A stretch of 64,000 nucleotides of DNA, taken from positions 186,001 through 250,000 of the forward strand of contig JAOSJO010000024.1 in assembly GCA_027494055.1 (NCBI GenBank). Reading direction: 5' to 3'. The notes beneath the pieces were generated by a model that searched no databases, was not told the origin of the DNA, and saw only the letters and a program-made list of their open reading frames with translations. Position 1 is the first letter of the stretch; each line of letters opens with the position of its first letter. The position numbers were made by a program, and so were the translations under genes. Of the stretch, positions 13,348 to 22,956 are shown in pieces. Origin of the DNA: Anaerolineae bacterium (GTDB lineage Bacteria > Chloroflexota > Anaerolineae > Aggregatilineales > JAFGMM01).

Positions 13348-13928
13348 TGAAGATGGCGGCGACGGCTTCCACACGGCGTATCTTCAACCTCTTCGCCGAC
13401 ATCCTGGAATACCCCCGGCCAGGCCTGGCAGAGACGGCGCGGGCGTGCGCGGCGCTGCTCGCAGAGGCGAACGCGGAGGCTGTGGCGTTGCTGGGCGAGT
13501 TCGCCGCCTTTGTGGCGGCAACGCCCCCAGGCCGGCTGGAGGAAATCTACACGGCGGCCTTCGACCTGGACGCGACGTACTACCCCTACGTGAGCTACCA
13601 CCTGCTCGGCGAGAGCTACACGCGCAGCGCCTTCATCGTGGAGTTGAAAGCGCGCTACCAGGTGCAGGGCTTCGATGTTGAAAACGAGCTACCCGATCAC
13701 CTGGTCGTCATCCTGCGCTTTCTGGCGGGATGCGACGACGCCGCGCTGGCCGCCGAGTTGATCGACGACGCGCTGCGGCCCGCGCTGGCGCGGATGGTCG
13801 GCCAGGAGGCGGCGGAAGACGCCAACCCGTATCGGGCCGTGTTGCAGGCGCTGCACCTGGCGCTCGAACCGCAGGCTGCGGGAGTCGTCGGTGTGCGCCA
13901 GATGCAAGGAGCACGCGACCATGCTTGA
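13347..13928 (+). CDS. narJ: Nitrate reductase molybdenum cofactor assembly chaperone
   Basis: About 193 residues, all-helical NarJ/TorD-type chaperone that binds apo-NarG and helps insert the molybdenum cofactor and FS0 cluster. The family pattern YPYVSYHLLGESYTRSAF lies near residues 72-90. ATG 13347 overlaps the narH stop (TGATG). A GTG at 13344 and ATG at 13353 are alternatives. The end overlaps narI by 8 bases, indicating translational coupling. The gene is intact. Confidence 0.92.
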
Positions 13929-14607
13929 TCTGCTGCTGTTCGCTGTTTTCCCTTATGTCGCGGTTGTCCTGGCCGTCGTGGTCGGGATGTACCGGTACTT
14001 CAACGCGCGCTTTTCGTACTCAAGTTACTCCTCCCAGTTCCTTGAGACGCGCGCGCTGTTCTGGGGGTCGGTGCCATGGCACTACGGCATCATCGTGATC
14101 CTGCTGGCGCACCTGCTCGCGGCGCTCTTTCCGGACGCCTGGGCCGCGCTGATCGCCGAGCCGGGCCGCCTGTACGCGCTGGAGTTGGTCGGGCTTGCGC
14201 TGGGGCTGCTGGCGCTCGTCGGGATGGCGTTGCTCATCGCGCGCCGCCTGTACAACGCGCGCATCCGCTCCGTGACCTCGCTGCTGGACTGGGTGCTGCT
14301 GGCGGTGTTGCTGGCTCAGGTGGCGCTGGGCGTGTGGGTGGCGCTGTTCTACCGGTGGGGGTCGGCGTGGTACCTGTCCTCGATCACGCCATGGCTGCGC
14401 TCGCTAACTGTGCTCCAACCCCAGATCGACGCCGTCGTGGTGCTGCCTCTGGTGGTCAAGCTGCACGCGCTGGGCGGGTTTGTCATCATTGCGCTGTTCC
14501 CGTTCACGCGGCTGGTGCACCTGATCGTCTTCCCGCTCGCGTACCTGTGGCGCGCGCCGCAGGTCGTGATCTGGAACCGGCGCGCGGGAGACAGACGAAG
14601 GGGCTGA
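13921..14607 (+). CDS. narI: Respiratory nitrate reductase gamma subunit (cytochrome b)
   Basis: 228-residue membrane subunit with five predicted TM helices, oxidising quinol and binding two hemes b. Candidate heme ligands are the His pair in PWHYGIIVILLAH (10 residues apart) and the pair in LHALGG...LVH (about 18 apart), matching the spacing known for NarI. ATG 13921 lies inside the end of narJ. It is intact and completes the GHJI set. Confidence 0.93.
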   Translation: MLDLLLFAVFPYVAVVLAVVVGMYRYFNARFSYSSYSSQFLETRALFWGSVPWHYGIIVILLAHLLAALFPDAWAALIAEPGRLYALELVGLALGLLALVGMALLIARRLYNARIRSVTSLLDWVLLAVLLAQVALGVWVALFYRWGSAWYLSSITPWLRSLTVLQPQIDAVVVLPLVVKLHALGGFVIIALFPFTRLVHLIVFPLAYLWRAPQVVIWNRRAGDRRRG

Positions 14608-14613
14608 CTGCGC

Positions 14614-15678
14614 ATGAACGGGACGCTCAAAGACGGAATCCGCGACCTCTTCCCCGGCTACTTCGCCCTGGTGATGGCGACGGGCATCGTGTCGATTGCC
14701 GCGCGCCTGCTTGGGGCGGATCCGGTGGCGCGCCTGCTGTTCGGCGTGAACCTGGCCGCCTACGCGGCGCTGTGGGTGCTCACGGCGGCGCGCCTGCTGC
14801 GCTACTTCCCGCACGTGCGCGCCGACCTTACGAGCTTCACGCGCGGGCCGGGTTTCTTCACCACCGTGGCGGGGACGTGCGTGCTCGGCAGCCAGTTCGT
14901 CATCCTCGCGGGCGATACCGCGACGGCGACGGCGCTGTGGCTGCTGGGCCTGGCGCTGTGGGTCTTCCTGGTGTATGCGCTCTTTGCGGCGCTGATCACC
15001 TCGCGCAGCCCCAAGCCGGTGCTGGAGGCCGGCATTAATGGCGCGTGGCTCATCGCGGTGGTGTCCACGCAGTCGGTCTCGGTGCTGGGCACGCTGATCG
15101 CCCCGCACCTGGAGGCGCGGCAGGAGGTGCTCTTCTTCTCGCTGGCGATGTACTTGCTCGGCTGCATGTTTTACCTCCTCATCATCGCGCTGATCTTCTA
15201 CCGCCTGCTCTTCTTCAAGCTGGAGCCGCAGGCGCTGACGCCGCCCTACTGGATCAACATGGGCGCGGTCGCCATCACGACGCTGGCCGGCGCAACCCTG
15301 ATCCTGAACGCCGGCCAGTGGACCTTTCTGGAGGCGCTTCTGCCCTTCCTGAAGGGGTTCACGCTCTTCTTCTGGGCCACCGCGACGTGGTGGATCCCCC
15401 TGCTCCTGATCCTGGGCGCGTGGCGTCACCTGTACGGGCGTGTGGCCCTCCGCTACGACCCGCAGTACTGGAGCATGGTCTTCCCCCTGGGCATGTACAC
15501 GACGTGCACGTTTCAGCTTGCCAGGGCGCTGGAGCTGGAATTTCTTTACGCAATACCCCGGCTCTTTGTCTACTTCGCGCTCGCGGCCTGGCTGGCGACC
15601 TTCACCGGTCTGGTCCGCAGGTTGCTCAGCGGCCTGATCGTTTCGGCGCGCACTTTTCATCTTTCGCATGAGCCATGA
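14614..15678 (+). CDS. TDT-family (tellurite-resistance/dicarboxylate) transporter
   Basis: 354 residues with about ten TM helices. The opening [19 protein letters not shown] is typical of the TehA/SLAC1/C4-dicarboxylate TDT family, whose members move anions such as malate, sulfite, nitrate or chloride. It begins 6 bases after narI, so it belongs to the nar transcript. No narK-type nitrate/nitrite transporter is present in the window, so anion (nitrite or nitrate) export or import by this protein is a reasonable but unproven idea. The end overlaps the next gene (ATGA). The gene is intact. Confidence 0.86.
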   Translation: MNGTLKDGIRDLFPGYFALVMATGIVSIAARLLGADPVARLLFGVNLAAYAALWVLTAARLLRYFPHVRADLTSFTRGPGFFTTVAGTCVLGSQFVILAGDTATATALWLLGLALWVFLVYALFAALITSRSPKPVLEAGINGAWLIAVVSTQSVSVLGTLIAPHLEARQEVLFFSLAMYLLGCMFYLLIIALIFYRLLFFKLEPQALTPPYWINMGAVAITTLAGATLILNAGQWTFLEALLPFLKGFTLFFWATATWWIPLLLILGAWRHLYGRVALRYDPQYWSMVFPLGMYTTCTFQLARALELEFLYAIPRLFVYFALAAWLATFTGLVRRLLSGLIVSARTFHLSHEP

Positions 15679-16370
15679 GTGAGGAGGCCAGCCCCGTGAG
15701 GCAAATCCCGGCGGTGAAAACGCCAACCCTGACAACGCTCCTGGACGAATCTGCCGCGCTGCACCGGCACCTGTGCCCCAGGCAGGTGCTCGGCGTCCGC
15801 ATGGGGCTGTGCGGCCCGGTCTGGCTCGGCCTTGAGGCCCCGCGCGACGACAAGCACCTGCTCACCATCATCGAGACGGACGGGTGCGCCGCCGACGGCG
15901 TGTCGGTCGCCACCGGCTGCACGGTAGGGCGCCGCACGCTGCACGTCATGGATTACGGCAAGGTGGCGGCGACGTTCGTGGACGTGCGCACCGGGCAGGC
16001 GATCCGGGTGGTGCCGCACCCCGGCGTCCGCGAGGCGGCGCGCCGGCTCGTCCCTGACGCGAGAAGCCGCTGGCACGCGCAACTGGAGGCCTACCAGATC
16101 ATGCCGGAGGCGGCGTTGCTGGTCGTGCAACCGGTGACGCTTACACTTTCGCTCGAAAGGTTGATCAGCCGGCCGGGCTACCGGGTGACCTGCGAGGCGT
16201 GCGGCGAGGAGATCATCAACGAAAGGGAGGTGGTGCAGCAGGGCAGAGTCCTGTGTCAGGCCTGCGCCGGGCATGGTTACTACCACGTCCGGGAAGATGT
16301 GCAACACGATGGCAGCAGAAGACACCCGCCCATGAATATGAGCACACATTCTCACATCTTCGCCGCTTGA
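15675..16370 (+). CDS. FmdE-family protein with C-terminal zinc ribbon
   Basis: 231 residues. The N-terminal domain (about 20-165) matches the FmdE family: an early [15 protein letters not shown] segment, then [10 protein letters not shown] and [13 protein letters not shown] treble-clef or zinc-ribbon motif follows near 178-205 (CEACG...CQACAG). FmdE was named from molybdenum formylmethanofuran dehydrogenase clusters but is not a core subunit; roles in molybdenum-enzyme maturation or metal handling are suspected. Overlap with the transporter stop implies co-translation. In a nar operon it could help mature NarG. The gene is intact. Confidence 0.85.
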   Translation: MSEEASPVRQIPAVKTPTLTTLLDESAALHRHLCPRQVLGVRMGLCGPVWLGLEAPRDDKHLLTIIETDGCAADGVSVATGCTVGRRTLHVMDYGKVAATFVDVRTGQAIRVVPHPGVREAARRLVPDARSRWHAQLEAYQIMPEAALLVVQPVTLTLSLERLISRPGYRVTCEACGEEIINEREVVQQGRVLCQACAGHGYYHVREDVQHDGSRRHPPMNMSTHSHIFAA

Positions 16371-16423
16371 GTGCGGCAGCTGGTTACGTTTCTGGCTCGA
16401 AATAACGACAGGAGTGTTATCCG

Positions 16424-16936
16424 ATGGATCTTTATGTGGTGCTCTTGCGCCTGGTGCACATCTTCGCCGGTATGTTCTGGGTGGGGGCCGGCGTGTTCAT
16501 GATCGGCTTCGTGCTGCCTACGGTGCGCGCCCTGGGGACGGACGGGCGTGCATTCATGCCGGGCCTCGTTAAGTACACCCGCTACACGCTCGCCATGCCG
16601 GTCGCGTCGCTGCTGACCACCTTGGCCGGGGTCCTGCTCTACCTGCGCATTGTGGAGCGGGTCAGCACGGCGTGGATCACAACCCCCGGTGGGCTGGTGC
16701 TCACAATAGGGTCGATAGCGGGGATTGCCGCCTTCCTCATCGGCGTCGTCGTCATGGGGCCGACCACCAAGCGCATGGAGATGCTGGCCCAGGAAGCAGA
16801 AAAGCACGGGCCGCCCTCTGCAGAGCAGACCGCCGAACTGCGGAAGTTGCAGGTGCGCTATGGGCGCATGGGCATCTACACCCTGGTGCTGATGCTCATC
16901 TCGCTGGCAGGGATGGCAATCGCACGCTATATTTGA
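16424..16936 (+). CDS. Four-TM membrane protein (CopD/DUF2269-like), copy 2
   Basis: 170 residues, four TM segments, opening LLRLVHIFAGMFWVGAGVF, which is typical of small CopD/DUF2269-like proteins. It has a charged loop of about 35 residues between TM3 and TM4. It has the same architecture as the product of 11348-11815 and is likewise adjacent to a hemerythrin gene, suggesting a duplicated membrane-protein/hemerythrin pair in the operon. It is 53 bases after the FmdE gene. Function unknown. Confidence 0.72.
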   Translation: MDLYVVLLRLVHIFAGMFWVGAGVFMIGFVLPTVRALGTDGRAFMPGLVKYTRYTLAMPVASLLTTLAGVLLYLRIVERVSTAWITTPGGLVLTIGSIAGIAAFLIGVVVMGPTTKRMEMLAQEAEKHGPPSAEQTAELRKLQVRYGRMGIYTLVLMLISLAGMAIARYI

Positions 16937-16997
16937 CCAATAAGGTACAGAAAGCGCGGCACAGGGTCCGCGCCGCCGACGCTTCAAAGGAGCAACC

Positions 16998-17557
16998 ATG
17001 CAGGCAACGCAGGTGTTGATTGAAGAGCACGAGGGCATCAAGCTCATGCTTCGGATTCTGGGCAAGATATGCGACGGAATCGAGGCAGGGGAGGCCGCGA
17101 ACACGGACCATCTGGCGGACATCATCGAGTTCTTGCAGGTCTTCGCCGACCAGTGCCATCACGGCAAGGGAGGAGGATTTCCTGTTCCCGGCGCTGGAGG
17201 CGGGCGGCATTCCCAAGGAAGGCGGGCCGATTGGCGTCATGCTCCACGAGCACACGCTGGGGCGCGACCACATCAGCGGCATGTCCGGAGGCGCTGACCG
17301 CCTACCGTGAGGGCGACAGCGACGCCGGGCGCGCCTTCGTGCGCCACGCGCGGGGGTATATCATGCTGCTCATGCAGCACATCGAGAAAGAGAACAACGT
17401 CCTCTTTCCGATGGCCCAGATGACGCTCTCCGCGCAGCAGGACGCCGAGCTTGTGCAGCGCTTCGAGCAGTTGGAGGAAGAGCGTATCGGTCCGGGGCGG
17501 CACGAGGCGTTCCACGAACTGATGCACCAACTGGAGCAAATCTACCTGAAGCCGTGA
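16998..17557 (+). CDS. Hemerythrin HHE-domain protein, twice frameshifted
   Basis: About 186 residues after joining three frames. Ligand-like motifs are EEHEGIKLM near the start, CHHGKEEDFLFPAL, HEHTLGRDH and MQHIEKENNVLFP, a typical di-iron hemerythrin set. Extra G residues at about 17168 (GGG for GG) and 17286 (CCGGA for CCGA) account exactly for both shifts; removing them restores a continuous domain. AAAGGAG precedes ATG 16998. It is the last gene of the nar transcript and ends at a strong terminator. Confidence 0.83.
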
Positions 17558-17614
17558 AGCCTGCGCGCGCCGACATGCACGGCACGCTTACGGACAATGA
17601 CAGGCTGACAGCGA

Positions 17615-17649
17615 GCGGGGCAGGGCGCGAACCTGCCCCGCGCTTTATT
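17615..17649 (+). terminator. Rho-independent terminator of the nar operon
   Basis: A 10-bp G+C stem (17615-17624 with 17632-17641) is followed by GCTTTATT. It lies between the convergent hemerythrin and cysteine-hydrolase genes. Confidence 0.8.
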
Positions 17650-18388
17650 GGCCTGCTACCTGAGTGGAGGCGTCAACCTGCCGCGCGGTCCTCTCGCAGG
17701 CGGCGATGAATTCCGCGCTGCCGACCGTGAAACCGACCGTCTCCTCGAACCAGGCCACCCAACGGTCGGTGTCGCCATAGCCGGCCAGTGTGCCGTCGCG
17801 CAGCCAGATCACTTCGTAGTTGCGGTAGAGCGCGTCGAGCGCGGTGGCCGCCATGCAGACGTTTGCCCACAGGCCGGCGCACACGAGCGCGCGAACGCCC
17901 AGATTGCCCAGCGCCGTGTGCAGGCGGGTGTCGAAGAAGGCGCTGTACACGTGCTTGCGGAGGTACAGCTCACCGGGCGCCGGGGCGAGGCGGGGCGGGA
18001 ACTTCAGCGGCGCGGTCCGGTCGCCCTGGTGATACTCGCGCGCGTCCACGCCGCCTTCGGCAAACACCTGGTTGAAGTCGCCGCCCCACGAGCGCCGGAA
18101 GTGACGCCCAAACGCCGAATGTTGCAGCCCGACGCGCGGGGCGCTGTTGGTGGCGTACACGACCGGGAGCGACGCGGCGCGCGCCGCCGCCAGCGCAGCG
18201 GCGATCGCGTCTTCCATGGCGCGCAGGTCGGTGGTCAGCGGGTCGTCTGGCGGTCCCCAGTGGCCTTGCTCCTGGTCATCGTAGTAAACGTCCACGAGCA
18301 GCAGCGCGGTCTCCGTTCGGCGCAGGTTCAGGCGTTCGCTCTGATGGCCTTCGCCCGCTCGGTTAAAACGCCCGTCCAGTTCCAGCAT
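17645..18388 (-). CDS. Isochorismatase-like cysteine hydrolase
   Basis: About 247 residues, alpha/beta hydrolase of the isochorismatase/nicotinamidase superfamily. The Asp-Lys-Cys triad is visible: Asp in LLLVDVYY, Lys in LRKHVYSAF and the nucleophilic Cys in GLWANVCMAAT. Substrates in the family include amides, ureas and isochorismate; none can be assigned. ATG 18388 is chosen because GGGAGG lies just upstream; in-frame ATGs at 18412 and 18463 would extend into the intergenic operator. It is divergent from the LacI gene and may share its control region, which suggests a role in the same pathway. Confidence 0.85.
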   Translation of the reverse strand: MLELDGRFNRAGEGHQSERLNLRRTETALLLVDVYYDDQEQGHWGPPDDPLTTDLRAMEDAIAAALAAARAASLPVVYATNSAPRVGLQHSAFGRHFRRSWGGDFNQVFAEGGVDAREYHQGDRTAPLKFPPRLAPAPGELYLRKHVYSAFFDTRLHTALGNLGVRALVCAGLWANVCMAATALDALYRNYEVIWLRDGTLAGYGDTDRWVAWFEETVGFTVGSAEFIAACERTARQVDASTQVAGQ

Positions 18389-18411
18389 CTCGGCCTCCCA
18401 CGAAAAACGCA

Positions 18412-18463
18412 TTGACAAGGCGCGCAAAGCTATGATACAGTAGATGTGGTATCGATGCCACAT
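18412..18463 (+). promoter_or_regulatory. Promoter and LacI-type operator between hydrolase and lacI-like gene
   Basis: TTGACA at 18412-18417 with a weak -10 (TACAGT at 18436-18441, 18-bp spacer) reads toward the LacI gene. Overlapping the predicted start of transcription is a 20-bp near-perfect palindrome at 18444-18463, ATGTGGTATCGATGCCACAT (one mismatched pair), with a central CG as in LacI-family operators. Autoregulation is the simple reading. Confidence 0.7.
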
Positions 18464-18514
18464 CGCAATTTCCGCATTCTACAGGGCTATTTGGTACAAC
18501 TTGTGCACGCACTC

Positions 18515-19576
18515 ATGAGCAGAGCCGTCACCCTCAAAGACGTTGCCCGAACCGCCGGCGTTTCGGTCTCGACGGTTGCCCGCGTCATCCACAAGAACGG
18601 TTATGTCGCCCCGGAGACGCGGAAGCAGGTCGAGGCGGCGCTGGAACAGACCGGCTATCGCATCAACGTTCTGGCGCGGGGGCTGCGCAAGCAGCGCTCC
18701 TATGTGATCGGCCACATCCTCAAAGCGACCTTTCCCAACCTGTTCTACGTTCAGGTATCGCTTGGCGTCGAGCAGTGCGCGCGTGAGAAGGATTACGGCA
18801 TTCTCGCCTACAACATCCAGGGCGACCCCGAACGGGAGCGCCTGGGCGTCGAGATGTTCATTCGCCGGCGGGTAGACGCGATCATCTTCACCACGCCGAC
18901 CGAGCTGTCTAACCTGCAACTTGCGCTGGATGCCGGCATCCCGGTCGTTCAGGTCGAGCGCCCGGTGACCGCCGACATGAACCGGTTGGTGGTGGATAAC
19001 TACACCGGCGCGGTCGCGGCGATGGAACACCTCATTGGGCTGGGCCACCAGCGCATCGCCTTTATCGGCCAGGACCCCGCCAGTGAGGCCAACCCGCACG
19101 TGCGCTACGTCGAAGAGCAACGCCTTGGGGCCTACCTTGAGACGCTTACCGCGCATGGCCTCCCGGTTGATCGGGACCTGATTGCGTTCGGCCGGCACTA
19201 CTTCCTGGATGTGCGCCGCTATTCCGGCGATGGCCGCCGGCTCGCCGACCACCTGCTAGAGGTCACGCCCCCGCCCAACCGCCATTTTCGCCACCGGCGA
19301 CCTGTTGGCGGCGGGCGCGCTGCAATCCATCCACGCGCGGGCGCTGCGCGTGCCCGACGACATTTCGGCCGTCGGCTTTGACGACACCTTTGCGCCTTTC
19401 CTCGCGCCGGCGCTGACCACGGTCAGGCTGCCGATGCTGGAGCTGGGCCGGGCCGCCGTCGAGATGCTCATCCGGCTCTTGGAGCGCGACCCCGGCGAGG
19501 CGGATGCCGCACAGGTCGTCTCGCTGTCCACCGAGTTTGTGGTCCGCGAATCGACGGGACCGGTCCCGTCGCGTGA
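18515..19576 (+). CDS. LacI-family transcriptional regulator, frameshifted
   Basis: N-terminal helix-turn-helix (VTLKDVARTAGVSVSTVARVIH with the hinge GLRKQRS) followed by a periplasmic-binding-protein-like sugar-sensing domain. An extra base near 19275-19290 shifts the frame; the C-terminal lobe (VPDDISAVGFDD, then STEFVVREST) continues in the new frame. That frame stays open past 19747 into the next gene, so a second shift before a stop near 19574-19576 is likely and the end is approximate. ATG 18515 gives the normal N-terminus. It faces its own palindromic operator and precedes the sugar ABC operon that it probably controls. Confidence 0.88.
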
Positions 19577-19669
19577 ATCCGAACGGCGTCGCGGCGCGCT
19601 CACGGTAGCTGTTTGGAATTGTGGGTGTCGCGGTCTGCGCCCCAGCGCACAGACAAGGAGGTCAGTTGC

Positions 19670-19682
19670 TATCGAATCGATA
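19670..19682 (+). promoter_or_regulatory. Candidate second operator before the sugar ABC operon
   Basis: TATCGAATCGATA is an inverted repeat with 6-bp arms around one base, 65 bases before the binding-protein start. Its TATCGA half matches the core of the operator at 18444-18463, so it may be a second site for the LacI protein. Confidence 0.45.
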
Positions 19683-19746
19683 ACCCGGAAGCGCCCCAGC
19701 CATGTGATTGGACAGTACTTGCATCTCACCGAGAGGAGTGAAGCAG

Positions 19747-21014
19747 ATGCACGCGAGGCGAGTTATCTGGTTTGCGCTGGCATTGCTGGCGCTGGTTCTG
19801 GGTGTGCCCGGTGCATGGGCGCAGGAGGAACCTATCGTTCTGCGTGTATGGGATCAATTCACTGATCCTAACGAAGACGAAGGCATGGAGATGATGATCG
19901 CCGCCTTCGAGGAAGCGAACCCCAACATCACGATTGAGCGGGATGTCATGATCTTCACCGACATGCAGACCGTCCTGCCGACGGCGCTGGCTTCGGGCAC
20001 CGGTCCCGACATCTTCTACTACGGTGGCGGGGCAGGCTGGCTTGGCCCGCTGGTCCAAGCCGGGCTGGTGATGCCCCTGGAAGACGCTTACGAGGCGCAG
20101 GGCTGGGATCACATCTACGAGTGGACCAAGCGTGACTCCAGGTTCGGCGATCACGTCTACGGCATCGGCAATGAGCTTGAGTTCCTTGGCGTCTACTACA
20201 ACATGGACATCTTCGAGGAACTCGAACTGGAAGTGCCGATGACGTATGAAGAGTTCACCGCCGTGTGCGACAGCCTCCTGGAAGCCGGGTACATCCCGAT
20301 CGCCTTCGCCGATGGTGACGGGTGGCCGGCTTACCACCAGTTCAGCATCTTTGCCAACAATCTCGCGGGCAAGGAGAAGATCGAAGCGGCGCTGTTTGGC
20401 GAGGGCCGCTGGGATGACCCTGAATTCGTCGAGGCCATCCAGCTCTTCTTCGTGGACATGAACCAGGCCGGCTACTTCATCCCTGACACCACCGCCGTCT
20501 CCTATGACGATGGCAACGCGGTGTTCTGGAACGGCATGGCGGCCATGCACATGACCGGCACCTGGCTCATCGGCGACACCATGAACAACACCGAAGCCAA
20601 CATCGGCTGGTTCTTCTTCCCTCCATCGACGGCAGCGACGTGCTGCCGCCCGGTGGGCTGGGGTCGGTGTACTTCGTGTCCTCCGCGACCGAGCATCCCG
20701 ACGAGGCCATTGCCTTCCTGGACTACCTGTTTGACCCGGTCAACGCCGAAATATGGATGGAGACCATGAACTTCGTCCCGCCATACCCGGTGGACCCGAC
20801 CAATTTCGACATCCCTGAGCTGCAGAAGTTCGCCGTCCAGGCGCTGGCCGAAGTGGAACTCGGCTACAACATCGACGTGTTGACGCCTTCCAACTTCAAC
20901 AAGACGATGTTCGATGGCTTCCAGGCGGTGCTGTTGGGGCAGAGGACGCCCGAAGAGATTGCCGCTCAGTTGCAGGCGGATATGGAGGCCTACCGCGCTG
21001 AACAGAGCGAGTAG
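19747..21014 (+). CDS. Family-1 sugar ABC transporter substrate-binding protein, frameshifted
   Basis: About 422 residues. A signal peptide ends near AWAQEEP (about residue 24), followed by a typical cluster-B sugar-binding lipoprotein-like fold (VLRVWDQFTDPNEDEGMEMM, then SGTGPDIFYYGGG). A one-base deletion near 20622 shifts the frame; the C-terminal part (LGSVYFVSSATEHPDEAIAF onward) resumes directly. GAGAGGAG precedes ATG 19747. Probably captures a mono- or oligosaccharide outside the membrane and delivers it to the two permeases that follow. No ATPase gene is in the cluster; a shared MsmX-like ATPase is presumed. Confidence 0.9.
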
Positions 21015-21056
21015 CGCCTCCTAGCGCCCGTTTTCGTGAGCGCTTTGCGCACCAAA

Positions 21057-21087
21057 GGGATGGGGGAGTGTTGCACTTCCCCATCCC
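21057..21087 (+). other. Strong hairpin between binding-protein and permease genes
   Basis: A 14-bp stem (21057-21070 with 21074-21087, one G-U type mismatch) around a 3-base loop, without a T-tract. Such hairpins between binding-protein and permease genes often protect the upstream mRNA and lower permease expression. Confidence 0.65.
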
Positions 21088-21132
21088 CATAGCCTGACCA
21101 CTCCGCATGTTCGCAGCGAGGAGCTTATCACT

Positions 21133-22038
21133 ATGCAAGCCACAGCGACCCCGCGATGGAAATGGAATCGCCAGAATGTCGGCTATTTCTTCGTGCTGCC
21201 CTCCCTGGTGCTTTATCTCATCTTCTTCGTCTACCCGTTCTTCACATCGATCTATCTGAGCCTGACCGACTGGGATGGCGTGCAGCCGGTTATGAACTTT
21301 GTCGGCCTCCAGAACTACGAGCGTATGCTCGATGACCCAATGGTGTGGCAGTCGCTGAAGCACAATTTGATCTGGGTCGTCGTCGGCACCGCATCGCCCA
21401 TCGTGCTCGGCCTGCTGTTGGCGATGCTGCTCTGGGGCAAGATTCGCGGGCGGCTTTTCTTCCGTACGGTCTATTTCATGCCGGTGGTGCTGTCCTCGGT
21501 CGTGATCGGCATTATCTGGGGATGGATCTACAACCCGATCTTTGGCATCCTTAACCGCTTTCTTAAGAGCGTCGGCCTGGGCGCGCTGGCGCGAGGCTGG
21601 TTGGGCGACCCCGACGTGGCGCTCTACGCGGTGCTGGTTGCCGCAATTTGGTCGTATACCGGCTTCTGTGTGGTAATCTTCATCTCCGGGCTGCAAAACG
21701 TGGATATGGACCTCATTGACGCCTCGACCGTGGACGGCGCCAACGCCTGGCAGCGGTTCATCAATGTGATCATCCCCCAGTTGCGCCACGTGCTCACAAT
21801 GGTGATCGCCTACACCCTGATTGGTGGTTTTAGCGTTTTTGACATTGTGTGGATTATGACCAACGGTGGGCCAGCCAACGCGACCGACGTGATCGCAACC
21901 TATACGTACTTCAAGTCATTCAAACAGTTTGATATGAGCTATGGTGCGGCGCTCTCCATGCTGATGACCATTCTGGCGCTGGTGGCGACGATCATCTTCA
22001 TGCGCATACGGGAGCGTGGAGAGGAGGAAGCCGCATGA
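21133..22038 (+). CDS. Sugar ABC transporter permease 1 (MalF/UgpA type)
   Basis: 301 residues, six TM helices. The cytoplasmic EAA-type loop DLIDASTVDGANAWQRF that docks the ATPase is near residue 195-215. The N-terminal LPSLVLYLIFFVYPF segment is standard for the family. ATG 21133 is the only sensible start. The end overlaps the next permease start (ATGA). The gene is intact. Confidence 0.93.
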   Translation: MQATATPRWKWNRQNVGYFFVLPSLVLYLIFFVYPFFTSIYLSLTDWDGVQPVMNFVGLQNYERMLDDPMVWQSLKHNLIWVVVGTASPIVLGLLLAMLLWGKIRGRLFFRTVYFMPVVLSSVVIGIIWGWIYNPIFGILNRFLKSVGLGALARGWLGDPDVALYAVLVAAIWSYTGFCVVIFISGLQNVDMDLIDASTVDGANAWQRFINVIIPQLRHVLTMVIAYTLIGGFSVFDIVWIMTNGGPANATDVIATYTYFKSFKQFDMSYGAALSMLMTILALVATIIFMRIRERGEEEAA

Positions 22039-22949
22039 AGAATGCATCGGTGCGCTACGATGAGAGCCATCCTGCGCCGCTTCAGGGAGCGCAAGCTGGA
22101 GAAAGCAGCGCTGTCGCCCTCAACCTGCGGCAGAGGTTGCTGAATTCTGGGCGGTACGTCATCCTGATTCTATTCGCGCTGATTGCCATCGCGCCATTTA
22201 TCTGGATGTGGTCCTCAGCGCTGAAGGAGTCAAGAGAGATCTTCAGAGACCCGTTTGCCCTCCCCACATCGCTGAACTTCGAAAACCTGGTGAATGCGTG
22301 GACCGTCGGGCGCTTCAGTGATTATCTGAAGAACTCCATTATCATCACGGTCCCAACCACAGTCGGCGTCGTCGCGCTTGCGTGTCTGGCGGGCTATGGC
22401 CTGGCGCGCTTCAGTTTCAGGGGCCGCAGGTTGGTCTTCTACACGTTCCTGTTGGGCATCATGGTCCCGTTCCAATCCATCATGATCCCGCTGTATTACA
22501 ACCTGCGCGATTACGGCCTCCTGGGCACGTACTGGGCCATGATCCTGCCGGCCATCGCGCTGGGCCAACCGTTCGGCATCTTCTTGATGCAGGCCTTCTT
22601 CCGGGGGCTGCCGGGCGAGCTGGCCGACGCGGCGCGCGTGGACGGCTGCAACGAGTTTCAGACCTTCCTGCGCGTCATGCTGCCGATGGCCGGCGCGGCG
22701 ATGTCGGCGCTGTTCGTGTTCCAGTTCATGTGGACCTGGAACGCTTTCCTGATGCCGTTGCTCTACATGCAGAAAGAGGAGTTGCGCCCGCTGCCGCTTG
22801 GTTTGATGTTCTTCCAGGGGCGCTATACTCAGGACTACGGGCTGATCGCCGGCGGCGTGACCATCGCTACCGTGCCGGTGATCGTGGTATACATCTTGTT
22901 CCAGCGACAGTTTATGCGCGGCCTCACCGCAGGTGCACTGAGAGGATAA
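22035..22949 (+). CDS. Sugar ABC transporter permease 2 (MalG/UgpE type)
   Basis: 304 residues with an N-terminal soluble extension of about 40 residues, then six TM helices. The EAA loop ELADAARVDGCNEFQTF is present near 195-212. Translationally coupled to permease 1. Pairs with it as a heterodimer in the inner membrane. The gene is intact. Confidence 0.93.
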   Translation: MKNASVRYDESHPAPLQGAQAGESSAVALNLRQRLLNSGRYVILILFALIAIAPFIWMWSSALKESREIFRDPFALPTSLNFENLVNAWTVGRFSDYLKNSIIITVPTTVGVVALACLAGYGLARFSFRGRRLVFYTFLLGIMVPFQSIMIPLYYNLRDYGLLGTYWAMILPAIALGQPFGIFLMQAFFRGLPGELADAARVDGCNEFQTFLRVMLPMAGAAMSALFVFQFMWTWNAFLMPLLYMQKEELRPLPLGLMFFQGRYTQDYGLIAGGVTIATVPVIVVYILFQRQFMRGLTAGALRG

Positions 22950-22956
22950 ACCCCAA

